64,000 bases of DNA from Kyrpidia spormannii (lineage in GTDB: Bacteria > Bacillota > Bacilli > Kyrpidiales > Kyrpidiaceae). A program made the translations under genes and the position numbers. The notes below the pieces were generated by a model. That model saw only the letters and a program-made list of their open reading frames with translations. It was not told the origin of the DNA and made no database searches. This document shows, one piece after another, positions 1 through 8,279 of this stretch (position 1 is the stretch's first letter; each line of letters begins with the position of its first letter). The stretch is taken from positions 1,426,001 to 1,490,000 of the forward strand of contig NZ_CP024955.1 in assembly GCF_002804065.1 (NCBI RefSeq). The letters run 5' to 3'.

Positions 1-68
1 CGGAACTGTTCGGCTATGATGAGCAGGGAGGGCGCCTGTATCTTGAAGGGGAAGAGGATGCGCCGTAA
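1..68 (+). CDS. 3' end of an unidentified upstream gene
   Basis: Only the last 21 or so codons are inside the window; the frame read from position 3 ends in EGEDAP and a TAA at 66-68. Codons end mostly in G or C like the neighbouring genes, which supports this frame. The remaining fragment is too short to identify. In Bacillus a carboxypeptidase gene precedes spoIIAA, but nothing visible here shows that. Confidence 0.45.
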   Translation, partial: ELFGYDEQGGRLYLEGEEDAP

Positions 69-118
69 GGGTCGAACCGTGGCGGATTCCCTCGATTTTC
101 CTGTTCTTTTGTCGATGG

Positions 119-147
119 GCAGGATTTCCCGGCCCGCATCGCGAATT
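119..147 (+). promoter_or_regulatory. candidate sigma-H promoter of the spoIIA operon
   Basis: AGGATTT at 121-127 and GCGAATT at 141-147 are about 13 bp apart and resemble the sigma-H -35 (AGGAWWW) and -10 (GAAT) boxes. They lie about 30 bp before the spoIIAA start. The spoIIA operon is sigma-H dependent in Bacillus, so the position fits; the match itself is by eye. Confidence 0.45.
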
Positions 148-176
148 GCTGGTGAAGATCGGGAGGAGGGAAGGGC

Positions 177-527
177 ATGTCTCTGGAGGTGGAGGCGGTG
201 CATCGGTCGGGGGTCGTGGTGGCCCGGTTGCGGGGGGAGTTGGACCATCATACGTCGGATGCGGTGCGGACCAAGGTAGACGCACTTTTGGAAGAGACCG
301 GTTCGATTCGGTTGCTGTGGAACCTGTCGGATTTGTCCTTCATGGACAGTTCAGGTCTCGGGGTGCTGCTGGGCCGGTATCGCAGGATTAGCCAGGGTGG
401 CGGGAAGATGGCCTGCTGCGGTTTGACAGCACCCGTGCGGAAACTGTTGGAGTTGTCCGGGGTGCTGCGTATCGTGCCGGTGTATGAGGACGAGTCCAGC
501 GGCATCGCCGCATTGAGGGAGGCCTAG
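177..527 (+). CDS. spoIIAA: anti-sigma-F factor antagonist SpoIIAA
   Basis: STAS-domain protein of 116 residues, the usual family length. In the forespore the dephosphorylated form binds SpoIIAB and frees sigma-F. The motif [14 protein letters not shown] holds the phosphorylatable serine at Ser58, the same position as in Bacillus subtilis. The start is set by a strong GGGAGGAGGG ribosome site at about 161-170. It is the first gene of spoIIAA-spoIIAB-sigF; the next gene begins one base after the stop, indicating translational coupling. A sigma-H-like promoter lies upstream. Confidence 0.95.
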   Translation: MSLEVEAVHRSGVVVARLRGELDHHTSDAVRTKVDALLEETGSIRLLWNLSDLSFMDSSGLGVLLGRYRRISQGGGKMACCGLTAPVRKLLELSGVLRIVPVYEDESSGIAALREA

Positions 528-528
528 G

Positions 529-975
529 ATGAGCGCGACACGGAATGTGATGCGATTGGAATTCTCCAGTCGATCGGAAAACGAATCCTTCGCTCGGGTG
601 GCCGTTGCCGCATTCGTCGCTCAGCTTGATCCGACCGTGGAGGAACTCACCGAGATTAAGACCGCCGTCTCGGAAGCGGTGACGAATGCCATCATTCACG
701 GATACGGGGACCAGGAAGGGATGGTGAGCATCACCTGCACCCTTGAGGGAGACACGGTGGAGATTATGATAGACGACCAAGGAGTGGGCATCGAGGATAT
801 CGAGTTGGCCCGCCAGCCCATGTATACCTCTCGCCCAGATTTGGAGCGGTCGGGCATGGGCTTTACGATCATGGAAAATTTCGTGGACAAAGTCGAAATC
901 ACGTCCCGCCCCCGCCAAGGTACCCGGGTGCGCCTGGTCAAGCGGTTGAAGAGCCGGACGACGTCGGAACACTAG
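529..975 (+). CDS. spoIIAB: anti-sigma-F factor and serine kinase SpoIIAB
   Basis: GHKL-type ATPase of 148 residues that binds and silences sigma-F and phosphorylates SpoIIAA. The N-box [11 protein letters not shown] contains Glu49 and Asn53. The G1 box is DDQGVGIED, and the G2 region SGMGFTIM contributes to the ATP lid. It overlaps the coding region only through the ribosome site at the end of spoIIAA (GAGGGAGGCC) and is followed by sigF after 8 bases. Order and spacing match the conserved tricistronic operon. Confidence 0.95.
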   Translation: MSATRNVMRLEFSSRSENESFARVAVAAFVAQLDPTVEELTEIKTAVSEAVTNAIIHGYGDQEGMVSITCTLEGDTVEIMIDDQGVGIEDIELARQPMYTSRPDLERSGMGFTIMENFVDKVEITSRPRQGTRVRLVKRLKSRTTSEH

Positions 976-983
976 GTGAGATC

Positions 984-1754
984 ATGCAACCGGAGAGGGA
1001 TTTTGGTTCGACAAAGGCGAAACTGACCGATGAACAGGTCAGGGAACTGATCGCGCAAAGTCAATCCGGGGATGCGGGGGCTCGGGAGACGCTGGTTCTC
1101 TTTAACCAGCGGCTGGTCTGGTCGGTGGTTCAGCGCTTTTTGGGTCGGGGTTATGAGCCGGAGGATCTGTTCCAGATCGGGTGTATCGGGCTGATGAAAG
1201 CGATCGACAAGTTTGATCTCAGTTATGACGTAAAATTCTCCACTTACGCCGTTCCGATGATCATCGGTGAAATTCAGCGCTTTTTGCGGGATGACGGCAC
1301 CGTCAAAGTGAGCCGATCGGTCAAGGAGACCGCCCGGCATATCCGCAGGGCCCGGGACGAGTTGGCGAAACGTTTGGGGCGGCAACCCCATATCAATGAG
1401 CTTGCCGAGGAACTGGGGATGGACCCGGCGGAAGTGGTGTTCACCCAGGACGCCATGAGGGCTCCGGCTTCGATTCACGAGACGGTGTTTGAGAACGACG
1501 GGGACCCGATTTTACTGATGGACCAGATCGCCGACGAGGAACAAGAGAAATGGTTTGATCGTCTGGCGCTCACCGATGCGTTAAACCGGCTCCCCGAACG
1601 GGAGAGGCTGATCGTGTTCCTTCGGTTTTTCAGGGACAAAACCCAATCGGAAGTGGCGGAAGTGTTGGGGATTTCTCAAGTTCAGGTCAGTCGCTTGGAG
1701 AAAAAGATCTTGAACCGGATCCGCCGGCAGCTTCTCGGCGAGGATGAGGAGTAG
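984..1754 (+). CDS. sigF: RNA polymerase sigma factor SigF
   Basis: Forespore-specific sigma-70 family factor of 256 residues. Region 2 is visible as YEPEDLFQIGCIGLMKAIDK followed by FSTYAVPMIIGEIQRFLRDD. Region 3 has LGRQPHINELAEELGM, and region 4 the helix-turn-helix SEVAEVLGISQVQVSRLEKK. It directs early forespore transcription after release by SpoIIAA. It is the last gene of the spoIIA operon, and an intrinsic terminator starts two bases after the stop codon. Confidence 0.96.
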   Translation: MQPERDFGSTKAKLTDEQVRELIAQSQSGDAGARETLVLFNQRLVWSVVQRFLGRGYEPEDLFQIGCIGLMKAIDKFDLSYDVKFSTYAVPMIIGEIQRFLRDDGTVKVSRSVKETARHIRRARDELAKRLGRQPHINELAEELGMDPAEVVFTQDAMRAPASIHETVFENDGDPILLMDQIADEEQEKWFDRLALTDALNRLPERERLIVFLRFFRDKTQSEVAEVLGISQVQVSRLEKKILNRIRRQLLGEDEE

Positions 1755-1755
1755 G

Positions 1756-1787
1756 GCTTCGCCCGAAGGGAGGGCGGAGCTTTTTTT
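1756..1787 (+). terminator. rho-independent terminator of the spoIIA operon
   Basis: GCTTCGCCC (1756-1764) pairs with GGGCGGAGC (1772-1780) with one G-T wobble, loop of 7, followed by seven T at 1781-1787. Confidence 0.85.
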
Positions 1788-1884
1788 GGCCTTCTGGGCC
1801 GGGGGCACCGGCGGGGATGAAGGACTTTGGACGGGCGGGAAAAATTGGGCATACTAACGGGGAACCGGGAGGAGGCGGATTCCC

Positions 1885-2550
1885 TTGGAGTTTGCGCCGG
1901 AGGTTGATGTCTACATTCGCCCGAAGGAACGGTTGAGTCTGCGGCCCGGGGAGCACCTGACCGTCGGCCAGGCGGCGGAGGTGGTGGCGGTGGATTCCGG
2001 CGGGGGAGACCTGAGGCGGGTTGTTGTGGGGATCCCCGTTTCGGATTGGAGTCCCCGGCAGGGGGGTGTGCGGGTGGTTCAGGCGATTGACCTGGTGGCG
2101 GCCATCAAGCGGCGCCTGCCCCACGTCAATGTCCACTTGATCGGGCCGACGGAAACGATTGTCGATCTGGAGGAGCCTGGCGGCTCGAAGCCGTCATGGC
2201 TCAAAGTGGCGGCGGTGTGGCTCCTGCTTTTCGTGGGTTCCGGATTGACGATCATGAACTTCCACGCCGACGTGAGCATGGTCCGGGTCCACCAGCGGGT
2301 ATATCACCTGATCACCGGTGAATACAAGGCCCATCCTTATATTTTACAAATCCCCTATGCCTTTGGGGTTGGACTGGGGATGGCCCTGTTCTTTAACCAT
2401 CTGCTCCGGCGGAAAATCAACGAAAATGAACCCAGCCCTCTCGAGGTGGAGGTTTTTCAGTACGAGCAGATGATCAATCAGTATGTGATCACCCGGGAGG
2501 GGAGTCGTCAGGAACGGGTGCCGGACCCGCGTGAGGCCCATGGTTCGTGA
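1885..2550 (+). CDS. spoVAA: stage V sporulation protein AA
   Basis: First gene of the spoVA operon, whose products move Ca-dipicolinate into the forespore and out at germination. The 221-residue protein has a soluble N-terminal half and two hydrophobic segments, at about 110-130 and 152-172, as expected for SpoVAA. TTG is used as start; GGAGGCGG sits 7-8 bases upstream. CATACTA at 1850-1856 matches the sigma-G -10 box, but no convincing -35 lies at the right distance. The product is identified largely by gene order. Confidence 0.85.
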   Translation: MEFAPEVDVYIRPKERLSLRPGEHLTVGQAAEVVAVDSGGGDLRRVVVGIPVSDWSPRQGGVRVVQAIDLVAAIKRRLPHVNVHLIGPTETIVDLEEPGGSKPSWLKVAAVWLLLFVGSGLTIMNFHADVSMVRVHQRVYHLITGEYKAHPYILQIPYAFGVGLGMALFFNHLLRRKINENEPSPLEVEVFQYEQMINQYVITREGSRQERVPDPREAHGS

Positions 2551-2962
2551 GGGGATGGCGGCAGCGGTGGGGTTGGCCTGGGGCGTGACGGTGGGGAGTG
2601 GGTTTCTGGCGCTGTTGTCCGTATTGGACGTGGTGCCGAGGCTCGTTCAGTTAACCCGGTTTAAGGGGGGATTGTTGGCCTATCAGTGGGCACTGATCGC
2701 CGGTGCCTTTATTAGCACGTTATCGGAAATTTTCCCCATGCCCATGAGCCTATCCCGGTGGATGGCCGCGGCATGGGGTCTTTTTGCCGGGGTATTCGTG
2801 GGGATGGTGGCCGGGGCGCTGACCGAGGTGTTGAATGTGCTTCCGATCCTGGCCAGGAGACTTCGCCTGGAGCCGGTTTTGCCGCTTCTGGTCTCGGCCA
2901 TGGTCATCGGCAAGATGATGGGGTGCCTTGTGAATTTTCTATTTCCGGAGTTGTCGCCCTAG
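2540..2962 (+). CDS. spoVAB: stage V sporulation protein AB
   Basis: Small integral membrane protein of about 140 residues with four hydrophobic stretches, the SpoVAB size. The gene overlaps the 3' end of spoVAA. ATG 2540 is preferred (GTGAGG a few bases before); GTG 2531 and ATG 2555 are alternatives in frame. Function in dipicolinate transport is inferred from the family and from lying between spoVAA and spoVAC. Confidence 0.83.
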   Translation: MVREGMAAAVGLAWGVTVGSGFLALLSVLDVVPRLVQLTRFKGGLLAYQWALIAGAFISTLSEIFPMPMSLSRWMAAAWGLFAGVFVGMVAGALTEVLNVLPILARRLRLEPVLPLLVSAMVIGKMMGCLVNFLFPELSP

Positions 2963-3032
2963 GGCGACGAGGCATAGTGCCGCTTGGGTCTGTGCATGCT
3001 ACATGGGGTACCAGGGGATGGAGGAGATCTGG

Positions 3033-3506
3033 ATGAGCGTCGGAACGCCGGATGATAAGCGATTGCAGAAAGAGTATCAAATGGTCGTCAAACGGCACCG
3101 CCCTCCTGTACCGGCGGCGCGCAATGCCCTTCGGGCTTTCGTCGTGGGGGGATTGGTCTGCGATCTTGGCCAGTTCATCCAGTATTTGTACATGCGCGTC
3201 GGGGGATTTGACCGAGAAGCGGCAGCCAATCCCACAGCGGCGACTCTGGTCTTTGTCGCGATTCTACTGACCGGCCTAGGGTTATACGATCGCTTTGCCC
3301 AATGGGCCGGGGCGGGCTCGGCAGTCCCGATCACGGGGTTTGCCAATGCCATGTCCTCGTCGGCGATTGAAGCGAAAAGTGAAGGGTTGGTGCTCGGAGT
3401 AGGGGCAAACATGTTCAAAGTGGCGGGGCCTGTGATCGTTTTTGGCGTGGTGGCGGCGTTTTTTGTCACCTTGATTCGCGCGGTGCTTCCCCGGATCCTG
3501 GGATAG
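3033..3506 (+). CDS. spoVAC: stage V sporulation protein AC
   Basis: Membrane protein of 157 residues. In Bacillus SpoVAC is the mechanosensitive channel for dipicolinic acid in the spore inner membrane. The family signature region FVVGGLVCDLGQFIQ, then GLGLYDRFAQWAGAGSAVPI, is clear and is echoed in spoVAEb, its paralogue two genes on. The start at 3033 is chosen because GGAGGAG lies 8 bases upstream. ATG 3003 would add ten residues without a ribosome site. Confidence 0.94.
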   Translation: MSVGTPDDKRLQKEYQMVVKRHRPPVPAARNALRAFVVGGLVCDLGQFIQYLYMRVGGFDREAAANPTAATLVFVAILLTGLGLYDRFAQWAGAGSAVPITGFANAMSSSAIEAKSEGLVLGVGANMFKVAGPVIVFGVVAAFFVTLIRAVLPRILG

Positions 3507-3599
3507 GCCACCGAGTCAGGCAGTGGGTCCGCCGTTTCGGGTGACGAGTTTCAGGAGGCGGGTCCGTTCACCGATTTTCGAGTAAAGGGGGCGGGAACC

Positions 3600-4622
3600 G
3601 TGGCCCGGTCGGTGGGGAGTCAGACGTGGCAGTTTGATCGGGTGTTCCTGGCCGGGGAAGCGGCGGCGGTGGGGCCGAAGGAAGGCGAGGGGCCGCTGAG
3701 GGACGATTTTGACGGGATTTTTCCCACCCCCCATGCCGGGCAGCCGAATTGGGAGAAAGCCGAGCAAACTTTTCTCCAATACGCCTTCGACCAAGCCTTG
3801 GAGAAGGCCGGGAAGCGCAAAAAAGATGTGGGATTGTTCGTTGCCGGAGACCTCATGAATCAGATCACCACTTCCACTTTTGTAGCCCGTTCCCTTGCCA
3901 TACCCTATCTTGGGGTGTTCAGCGCCTGTGCGACCATCGGCGAGGCTTTGGCGGTGGCCGCTTTGGCGGTGGATAGCGAGACGGAAACTCTGGTGGCCGC
4001 GGGTACGGCCAGCCATAACGCCACGGCGGAGCGGCAGTACCGGTATCCGACTGAATACGGAGCCCAGAAAAATGACGCTGCCCCCTGTACGGTATCCGGC
4101 GGCGGAGTGGCACTCCTGGCCCGGAACTCGGCGGGCGGTCCCGGCAGGGTTCGATTGACTTTCGCTACCCTCGGTAAAGTGATCGATTTGGGCGCGAAGG
4201 ATCCGACGGACATGGCCGCGGCCATGGTCCCGGCGGCCGCCGATACGTTAGCTGCACATTTCTCGGACCTGAACCGCCGGCCTTCGGATTATGATCTCAT
4301 CGTCACCGGGGACCTGGGATTTCATGGCATGCCGGTGCTTCGGGAATGGTTCGGCCGGTACGGTTACGATCTCGGGGATCGGTACGCCGATTGCGGCGCC
4401 CTGATTTACTCACCGACCCAGCCCGAAGTGTTTAATGGGGGCAGCGGATCGGCCTGTTGTGCAGTGGTGACCTTTGGCCACCTGGTCCGTCGGCTTCGTC
4501 GGGGGGAACTGCGGCGGGTGCTCGTTGCCGCCACCGGAGCCCTTCATTCGACGGTATCGGCCCAGCAGGGGGAAACGATTCCGACGATCTGTCACGCGGT
4601 CGTTTTGGAGCGGGAGGATTGA
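3600..4622 (+). CDS. spoVAD: stage V sporulation protein AD
   Basis: Dipicolinate-binding component with a thiolase-like fold, 340 residues against about 338 in Bacillus. The nucleophile-position cysteine lies in GVFSACATIGEAL as Cys110, and a thiolase-like histidine is at ALHS (His316). SpoVAD binds DPA on the outer face of the inner spore membrane and is required for its uptake. GTG start with AAAGGGGGCGG upstream. No signal peptide is seen, in keeping with the family. Confidence 0.95.
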   Translation: MARSVGSQTWQFDRVFLAGEAAAVGPKEGEGPLRDDFDGIFPTPHAGQPNWEKAEQTFLQYAFDQALEKAGKRKKDVGLFVAGDLMNQITTSTFVARSLAIPYLGVFSACATIGEALAVAALAVDSETETLVAAGTASHNATAERQYRYPTEYGAQKNDAAPCTVSGGGVALLARNSAGGPGRVRLTFATLGKVIDLGAKDPTDMAAAMVPAAADTLAAHFSDLNRRPSDYDLIVTGDLGFHGMPVLREWFGRYGYDLGDRYADCGALIYSPTQPEVFNGGSGSACCAVVTFGHLVRRLRRGELRRVLVAATGALHSTVSAQQGETIPTICHAVVLERED

Positions 4623-4683
4623 TCCGTAACGTCCCGGGTCCGGAAACGGACGGGTTCAGGTGATAGCGAAAGGCGGGAGACCG

Positions 4684-5034
4684 ATGATTTATGTCTGGGC
4701 ATTCGTGGTGGGCGGCCTGATCTGCGTGATCGGACAACTGCTGATGGACGTGGGCCGGCTGACTCCGGCCCACACCATGACAATCCTGGTGGTCAGTGGA
4801 GCTATCTTGGACGGGTTGAACCTGTACGATCCGCTGATCCAGCTCGCCGGGGCCGGGGCCACGGTCCCCATCACAAGCTTTGGTCACGCCCTCACCCACG
4901 GAGCGTTGATGGAAGCGGGACAACACGGGATCGTCGGGGTCATCACGGGAATCTTCGAGGTGACCAGCGCCGGCATTTCCGCCGCCATTGTTTTCAGTTT
5001 CCTTGCGGCCTTGGTGTTTAAGCCGAAAGGTTAG
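4684..5034 (+). CDS. spoVAEB: stage V sporulation protein AEb
   Basis: Hydrophobic protein of 116 residues, exactly the Bacillus SpoVAEb length, paralogous to Spo[18 protein letters not shown] and [22 protein letters not shown] 4684 with GGCGGGAG upstream is preferred over GTG 4660. Unlike in Bacillus, neither SpoVAEa nor SpoVAF follows; the next gene is lysA. The minimal set AC-AD-AEb needed for dipicolinate movement is intact. Confidence 0.92.
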   Translation: MIYVWAFVVGGLICVIGQLLMDVGRLTPAHTMTILVVSGAILDGLNLYDPLIQLAGAGATVPITSFGHALTHGALMEAGQHGIVGVITGIFEVTSAGISAAIVFSFLAALVFKPKG

Positions 5035-5065
5035 TGGCCACCCGGCGGAAACGAATCTGTCCTTT

Positions 5066-5095
5066 GGAAAAGACCCGGTGAGGCGGGGTTTTTCC
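5066..5095 (+). terminator. possible weak terminator between spoVAEb and lysA
   Basis: The 11-base arms at 5066-5076 and 5085-5095 pair with one mismatch and one G-T pair. The T run lies inside the 3' arm and there is no further T tract, so termination may be partial, leaving some spoVA-lysA read-through. Confidence 0.4.
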
Positions 5096-5198
5096 CCATA
5101 CCGATCGTTGTACCTCGTAGTGACCCGTGATATAATCGGCCTAACCGGCGCCGGCCATAAACCGGTTGCCTTTGTGATTCGGAGAGGGGAAGAAAGCA

Positions 5199-6536
5199 TT
5201 GGTGCCTTCTTTGGGTACGCGTCGGGTAAACGATCGGGGACACCTGGAGATCGGCGGGTGCGATACGGTAGAATTGGCCGAGCGCTTTGGAACCCCGTTA
5301 TATGTTTTTGATGAGGCGCTGCTGAGAGAGACGTGTCGGGAGTTTCACGCGGCTTTTCGCAAGGCGGGATTGCGCTATCAGGTGGCTTACGCGGGGAAGG
5401 CTTTTTGTACCCAGGCCATGTGCAGGCTCGTGGAGGAAGAAGGCCTTCACCTCGATGTGGTGTCGGCCGGGGAGTTGCATACGGCGCTGACCGCGGGGTT
5501 CCCCCCGGAGAAGATTCATCTGCACGGGAACAACAAGAGCCGGGATGAACTGATCTACGGCCTCAAGGCCGGGATTGGCGGATTTGTGGTGGATAATTTT
5601 TATGAGCTCGATCTTTTGGCGGAATTGGCAGAGCGCCAGGGGAAGCGCCCGAACATCCTGTTGCGGGTGACCCCGGGCGTCGAGGCCCACACCCACGAGT
5701 ACATCCAGACGGGACAGCAGGATACGAAATTCGGCTTTGACCTGGCGAGCGGACAAGCTGAAGCGGCGGTCCGCCGCGCCCAGAGGGCGCGGGGGTTGAA
5801 CTTGGTAGGCCTTCATTGTCATATCGGCTCACAGATTTTTGAGACTGAAGGATTCGTTCTCGCTGTTGAGCGGATGATGGAGTTCTACGCCCGGGCCGTC
5901 AATGAGTGGGACGCGTCGCTGCGAATCCTGAATGTCGGGGGCGGATTCGGGATTCGGTATGTGGAAGAGGATCGGCCCCTTCCGGTGGAGGCGTACGTTG
6001 CGGCGATCGCCGATGCCGTGAAAAGGGAGGCCCTGAGGCGCGGGGTGGCGGTCCCCGAGGTGTGGGTGGAGCCCGGGCGGCGGATTGCGGGGCCGGCGGG
6101 CACCACGTTGTACACAGTGGGGGCGCGGAAAGAGATCCCCGGGGTGCGCCGGTATATCGCCGTGGACGGAGGGATGGCGGATAACCCGCGTCCCATTATC
6201 TATCAAGCTCGTTACGAGGCTGTGGTGGCCAACCGGGCCGGGGAACCCGTTGAGGAGTTGGCGGCGGTGGCGGGGAAGTTCTGCGAAACCGGCGACATGC
6301 TGATCTGGGACACGCCCCTGGCGCGCGCGGTGCCCGGGGATATCCTGGCGGTTTTCGGCACCGGAGCGTACACGTATTCTATGGCGAGTAACTATAATCG
6401 CGCCCCCCGGCCGGCGGTGGTGTTCGTGCGAGACGGGCGGGCGGACGTGGTGGTGCGCCGGGAGACTTTGGATGATCTCATTCGGCTCGACCAGATCCCC
6501 GAACGGATGAGAAAGGAACAGCATCCGGTGTCTTGA
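5199..6536 (+). CDS. lysA: diaminopimelate decarboxylase
   Basis: PLP enzyme that converts meso-diaminopimelate to L-lysine, the last step of lysine synthesis. 445 residues; the cofactor lysine is Lys67 in YAGKAFC. HCHIGSQI, GGGFGI and EPGRRI mark the alanine-racemase-like barrel, and the catalytic cysteine lies in CETGD; GAYTYSMASNYN is near the C-terminus. TTG start (GTG one codon later is possible) with GGAGAGGGGAAG upstream. In Bacillus lysA likewise follows spoVA. High DAP-to-lysine flux late in sporulation would compete with dipicolinate and spore peptidoglycan for precursors. Confidence 0.96.
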   Translation: MVPSLGTRRVNDRGHLEIGGCDTVELAERFGTPLYVFDEALLRETCREFHAAFRKAGLRYQVAYAGKAFCTQAMCRLVEEEGLHLDVVSAGELHTALTAGFPPEKIHLHGNNKSRDELIYGLKAGIGGFVVDNFYELDLLAELAERQGKRPNILLRVTPGVEAHTHEYIQTGQQDTKFGFDLASGQAEAAVRRAQRARGLNLVGLHCHIGSQIFETEGFVLAVERMMEFYARAVNEWDASLRILNVGGGFGIRYVEEDRPLPVEAYVAAIADAVKREALRRGVAVPEVWVEPGRRIAGPAGTTLYTVGARKEIPGVRRYIAVDGGMADNPRPIIYQARYEAVVANRAGEPVEELAAVAGKFCETGDMLIWDTPLARAVPGDILAVFGTGAYTYSMASNYNRAPRPAVVFVRDGRADVVVRRETLDDLIRLDQIPERMRKEQHPVS

Positions 6537-6560
6537 CGGGCTTCGCGTTGGTGGGGTTCC

Positions 6561-6594
6561 CCTCGGCCTTCCCGGTCCGGAGGGAAGGCCGAGG
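6561..6594. terminator. hairpin between convergent lysA and dacF
   Basis: A perfect 13-bp stem (6561-6573 with 6582-6594, loop of 8) lies between the convergent genes. Neither side has a T run, so factor-independent termination is uncertain; position suggests a shared boundary. Confidence 0.5.
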
Positions 6595-6619
6595 GCCTCA
6601 GACCCGATGGAGGTAACCT

Positions 6620-7831
6620 TCACAGGTGGCGGTACGGACGGGCAAGAGGTTTTCGTTGGCGGCTCCGGAGTCTCCACAGGGGGATCATCAAGAGTATCCC
6701 GGGAACGGCCCCCAACAGCCACCACCAGGACCAGGGCGGCGGATTGACGGCGCGGTCACTCACCAGAGGAACGGTGGCGATGGTCCGTCCGTCTACCGAG
6801 AAAACAGCTTGTCCCAAGATGGCACCTTTTTGCAAGGGGAGCTTCGGTTTAATGAGCTCAATGTTGCGGGTGACCTGAGGGGATGTCCCTTGAGCGAAAG
6901 TGTACCATACGCTGCGCGATAGGAGAGCGTTGGCGGTCTGATGACCCGGCAATTGCACGGTTTCAGCGGTTTCTCCGGCGGACGCCAACCGCTGGGTGGC
7001 AAAGTGTTGAAAACCCCAGTCGAGCAGTTTGGTGGCCTCTTCACGCATAGCTTCCTGTCCGGGGATGTCCATCAGGGTGGCGATCAAGGACTCGTTGCCC
7101 CGAGTGGCACTCACCACCATGGTTTGTTGGGCCTGGTCGGTATACCCCGTTTTGATTCCTGTAGCCCCGGGGTATGTCCACAGCATTCGGTTAATATTGA
7201 CCAGTTCCGATTCCCATTCCTTGCCGTGCCACGGATAGGTCTTGGTGGCCACGATTTGGCGGAAGATCGGGTTCTGCATCGCATACCGCCCGATGAGGCA
7301 CATATCATAGGCCGTGGTGACGTGATTCGGGTCATGGAGACCGTTGGGATTGGTAAAATGGGTGTGGAGAGCGCCGATTTCTTTAGCTTTGGCGTTCATC
7401 ATCGCGGCGAAGTCCGCCACGGAGCCACCGTAGTGTTCGGCAATGGCCACAGCGGCATCATTGCCGGAGTTGAGCATCATGCCGTACAGCAGTTCTTCGA
7501 GGCTGTGCTCTTCCCCTTCAACTAAATAAATCCGATTGCCATCCTGTAGGGTGGCCAGACGGCTGGTGGTGATTCGGTCGTTCAGGCGCCCCCGTTCCAG
7601 GGCGACGATGGCGGTGAGGATTTTGGTGATGCTGGCTGGATAATGGGGTTCGTCGGGGTTCTTGGCATAAAGAACCTGGCCGGTTTTCATGTCCATCAAA
7701 ACAGCGGAACGCACCGCGAGATCTGGAGGACCGTCGGCCTGATCTGCCCTGGCCGGCACTGCGCCTCGGGGACAGCTCCATACCCATATGACCAATGCTA
7801 GGATCGTCATCCATCGAACGGCGATGCGCAT
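6620..7831 (-). CDS. dacF: D-alanyl-D-alanine carboxypeptidase, PBP5/DacF type
   Basis: Penicillin-binding protein of about 403 residues that trims the terminal D-alanine of peptidoglycan stem peptides. Signal sequence at residues 1-30, then S-x-x-K as SITK, S-x-N as SGN, and KTG in GIKTGYT. The C-terminal PBP5 domain ends in a hydrophobic segment (WWWLLGAVPGILLMIPL) and a basic tail, giving a membrane anchor. ATG 7831 has GGGGAG 7 bases upstream; ATG 7855 is possible. The dacF name rests on family and on proximity to spoIIA and spoVA; it could be another PBP5 paralogue. Confidence 0.85.
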   Translation of the reverse strand: MRIAVRWMTILALVIWVWSCPRGAVPARADQADGPPDLAVRSAVLMDMKTGQVLYAKNPDEPHYPASITKILTAIVALERGRLNDRITTSRLATLQDGNRIYLVEGEEHSLEELLYGMMLNSGNDAAVAIAEHYGGSVADFAAMMNAKAKEIGALHTHFTNPNGLHDPNHVTTAYDMCLIGRYAMQNPIFRQIVATKTYPWHGKEWESELVNINRMLWTYPGATGIKTGYTDQAQQTMVVSATRGNESLIATLMDIPGQEAMREEATKLLDWGFQHFATQRLASAGETAETVQLPGHQTANALLSRSVWYTFAQGTSPQVTRNIELIKPKLPLQKGAILGQAVFSVDGRTIATVPLVSDRAVNPPPWSWWWLLGAVPGILLMIPLWRLRSRQRKPLARPYRHL

Positions 7832-7888
7832 GCCTCGTATCTCCCCTGTTCTCAAGCGCTATCTGTCATAGGCACACATACGCTACTC

Positions 7889-7918
7889 ATTCTAATGTAC
7901 AGGCCAACCTCGGTGCAA
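7889..7918 (-). promoter_or_regulatory. promoter for dacF
   Basis: On the minus strand TTGCAC, 18-bp spacer, TAGAAT, about 60 bp before the dacF start. A vegetative sigma-A type match; no sigma-F or sigma-G boxes were recognised here. Confidence 0.45.
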
Positions 7919-7993
7919 CGGCCGAAAGTCCCAAGCTCCGTCAGTAGACGCCTGGCGGGCATTGGCATCGCCGGCCGGCGCCGCTCCCTAGCC

Positions 7994-8022
7994 TTTACAG
8001 AAATAGGCGAAGGGCGTATACT
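7994..8022 (+). promoter_or_regulatory. sigma-A promoter of the rib operon
   Basis: TTTACA (7994-7999), 17-bp spacer, TATACT (8017-8022). Transcription would start near 8030, just ahead of the FMN riboswitch. Confidence 0.75.
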
Positions 8023-8045
8023 GAAACCACAATTGGACATCGAAT

Positions 8046-8183
8046 TCCTTCAGGGCAGGGTGAGGGGCAACCCAATTCCCGACCGGTGGTGACGTCGACA
8101 AGGCGAAGTCCACGAGCGGTTGAGTCCGCAGGAACCGGTGAAAGTCCGGTACCGACGGTATAGTCCGGATGGGAGAAGGAACA
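8046..8183 (+). ncRNA. FMN riboswitch (RFN element)
   Basis: The RFN landmarks occur in order: CCTTCAGGGCAGGGTG, TTCCCGACCGGTGGT, GTCCGCAGGAACCGGTGAAA, GTACCGACGGTATAGTCC and GGATGGGAGAAGGA. The aptamer binds FMN and turns down ribDEBAH when FMN is abundant. A terminator hairpin directly before ribD forms the expression platform, so control is probably by premature termination. Confidence 0.96.
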
Positions 8184-8243
8184 GGATGAACGGGTGGGTC
8201 AGACCGTGAAAACGGTAAGGCTTTTTTCGCCGTTCCCTCTTAG

Positions 8244-8268
8244 CCCTGGAGGAATTCCGGGGTTTTTT
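8244..8268 (+). terminator. expression-platform terminator of the FMN riboswitch
   Basis: CCCTGGA (8244-8250) pairs with TTCCGGG (8255-8261), loop GGAA, followed by six T at 8263-8268. It ends about 11 bases before the ribD start. Confidence 0.75.
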
Positions 8269-8279
8269 CATTTGGGGGG

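Noticed and set aside
6561-6594. Strong bidirectional rho-independent terminator
   Set aside because: The 13-bp stem is perfect but neither strand has a T tract, so it is only listed as a hairpin boundary at moderate confidence.
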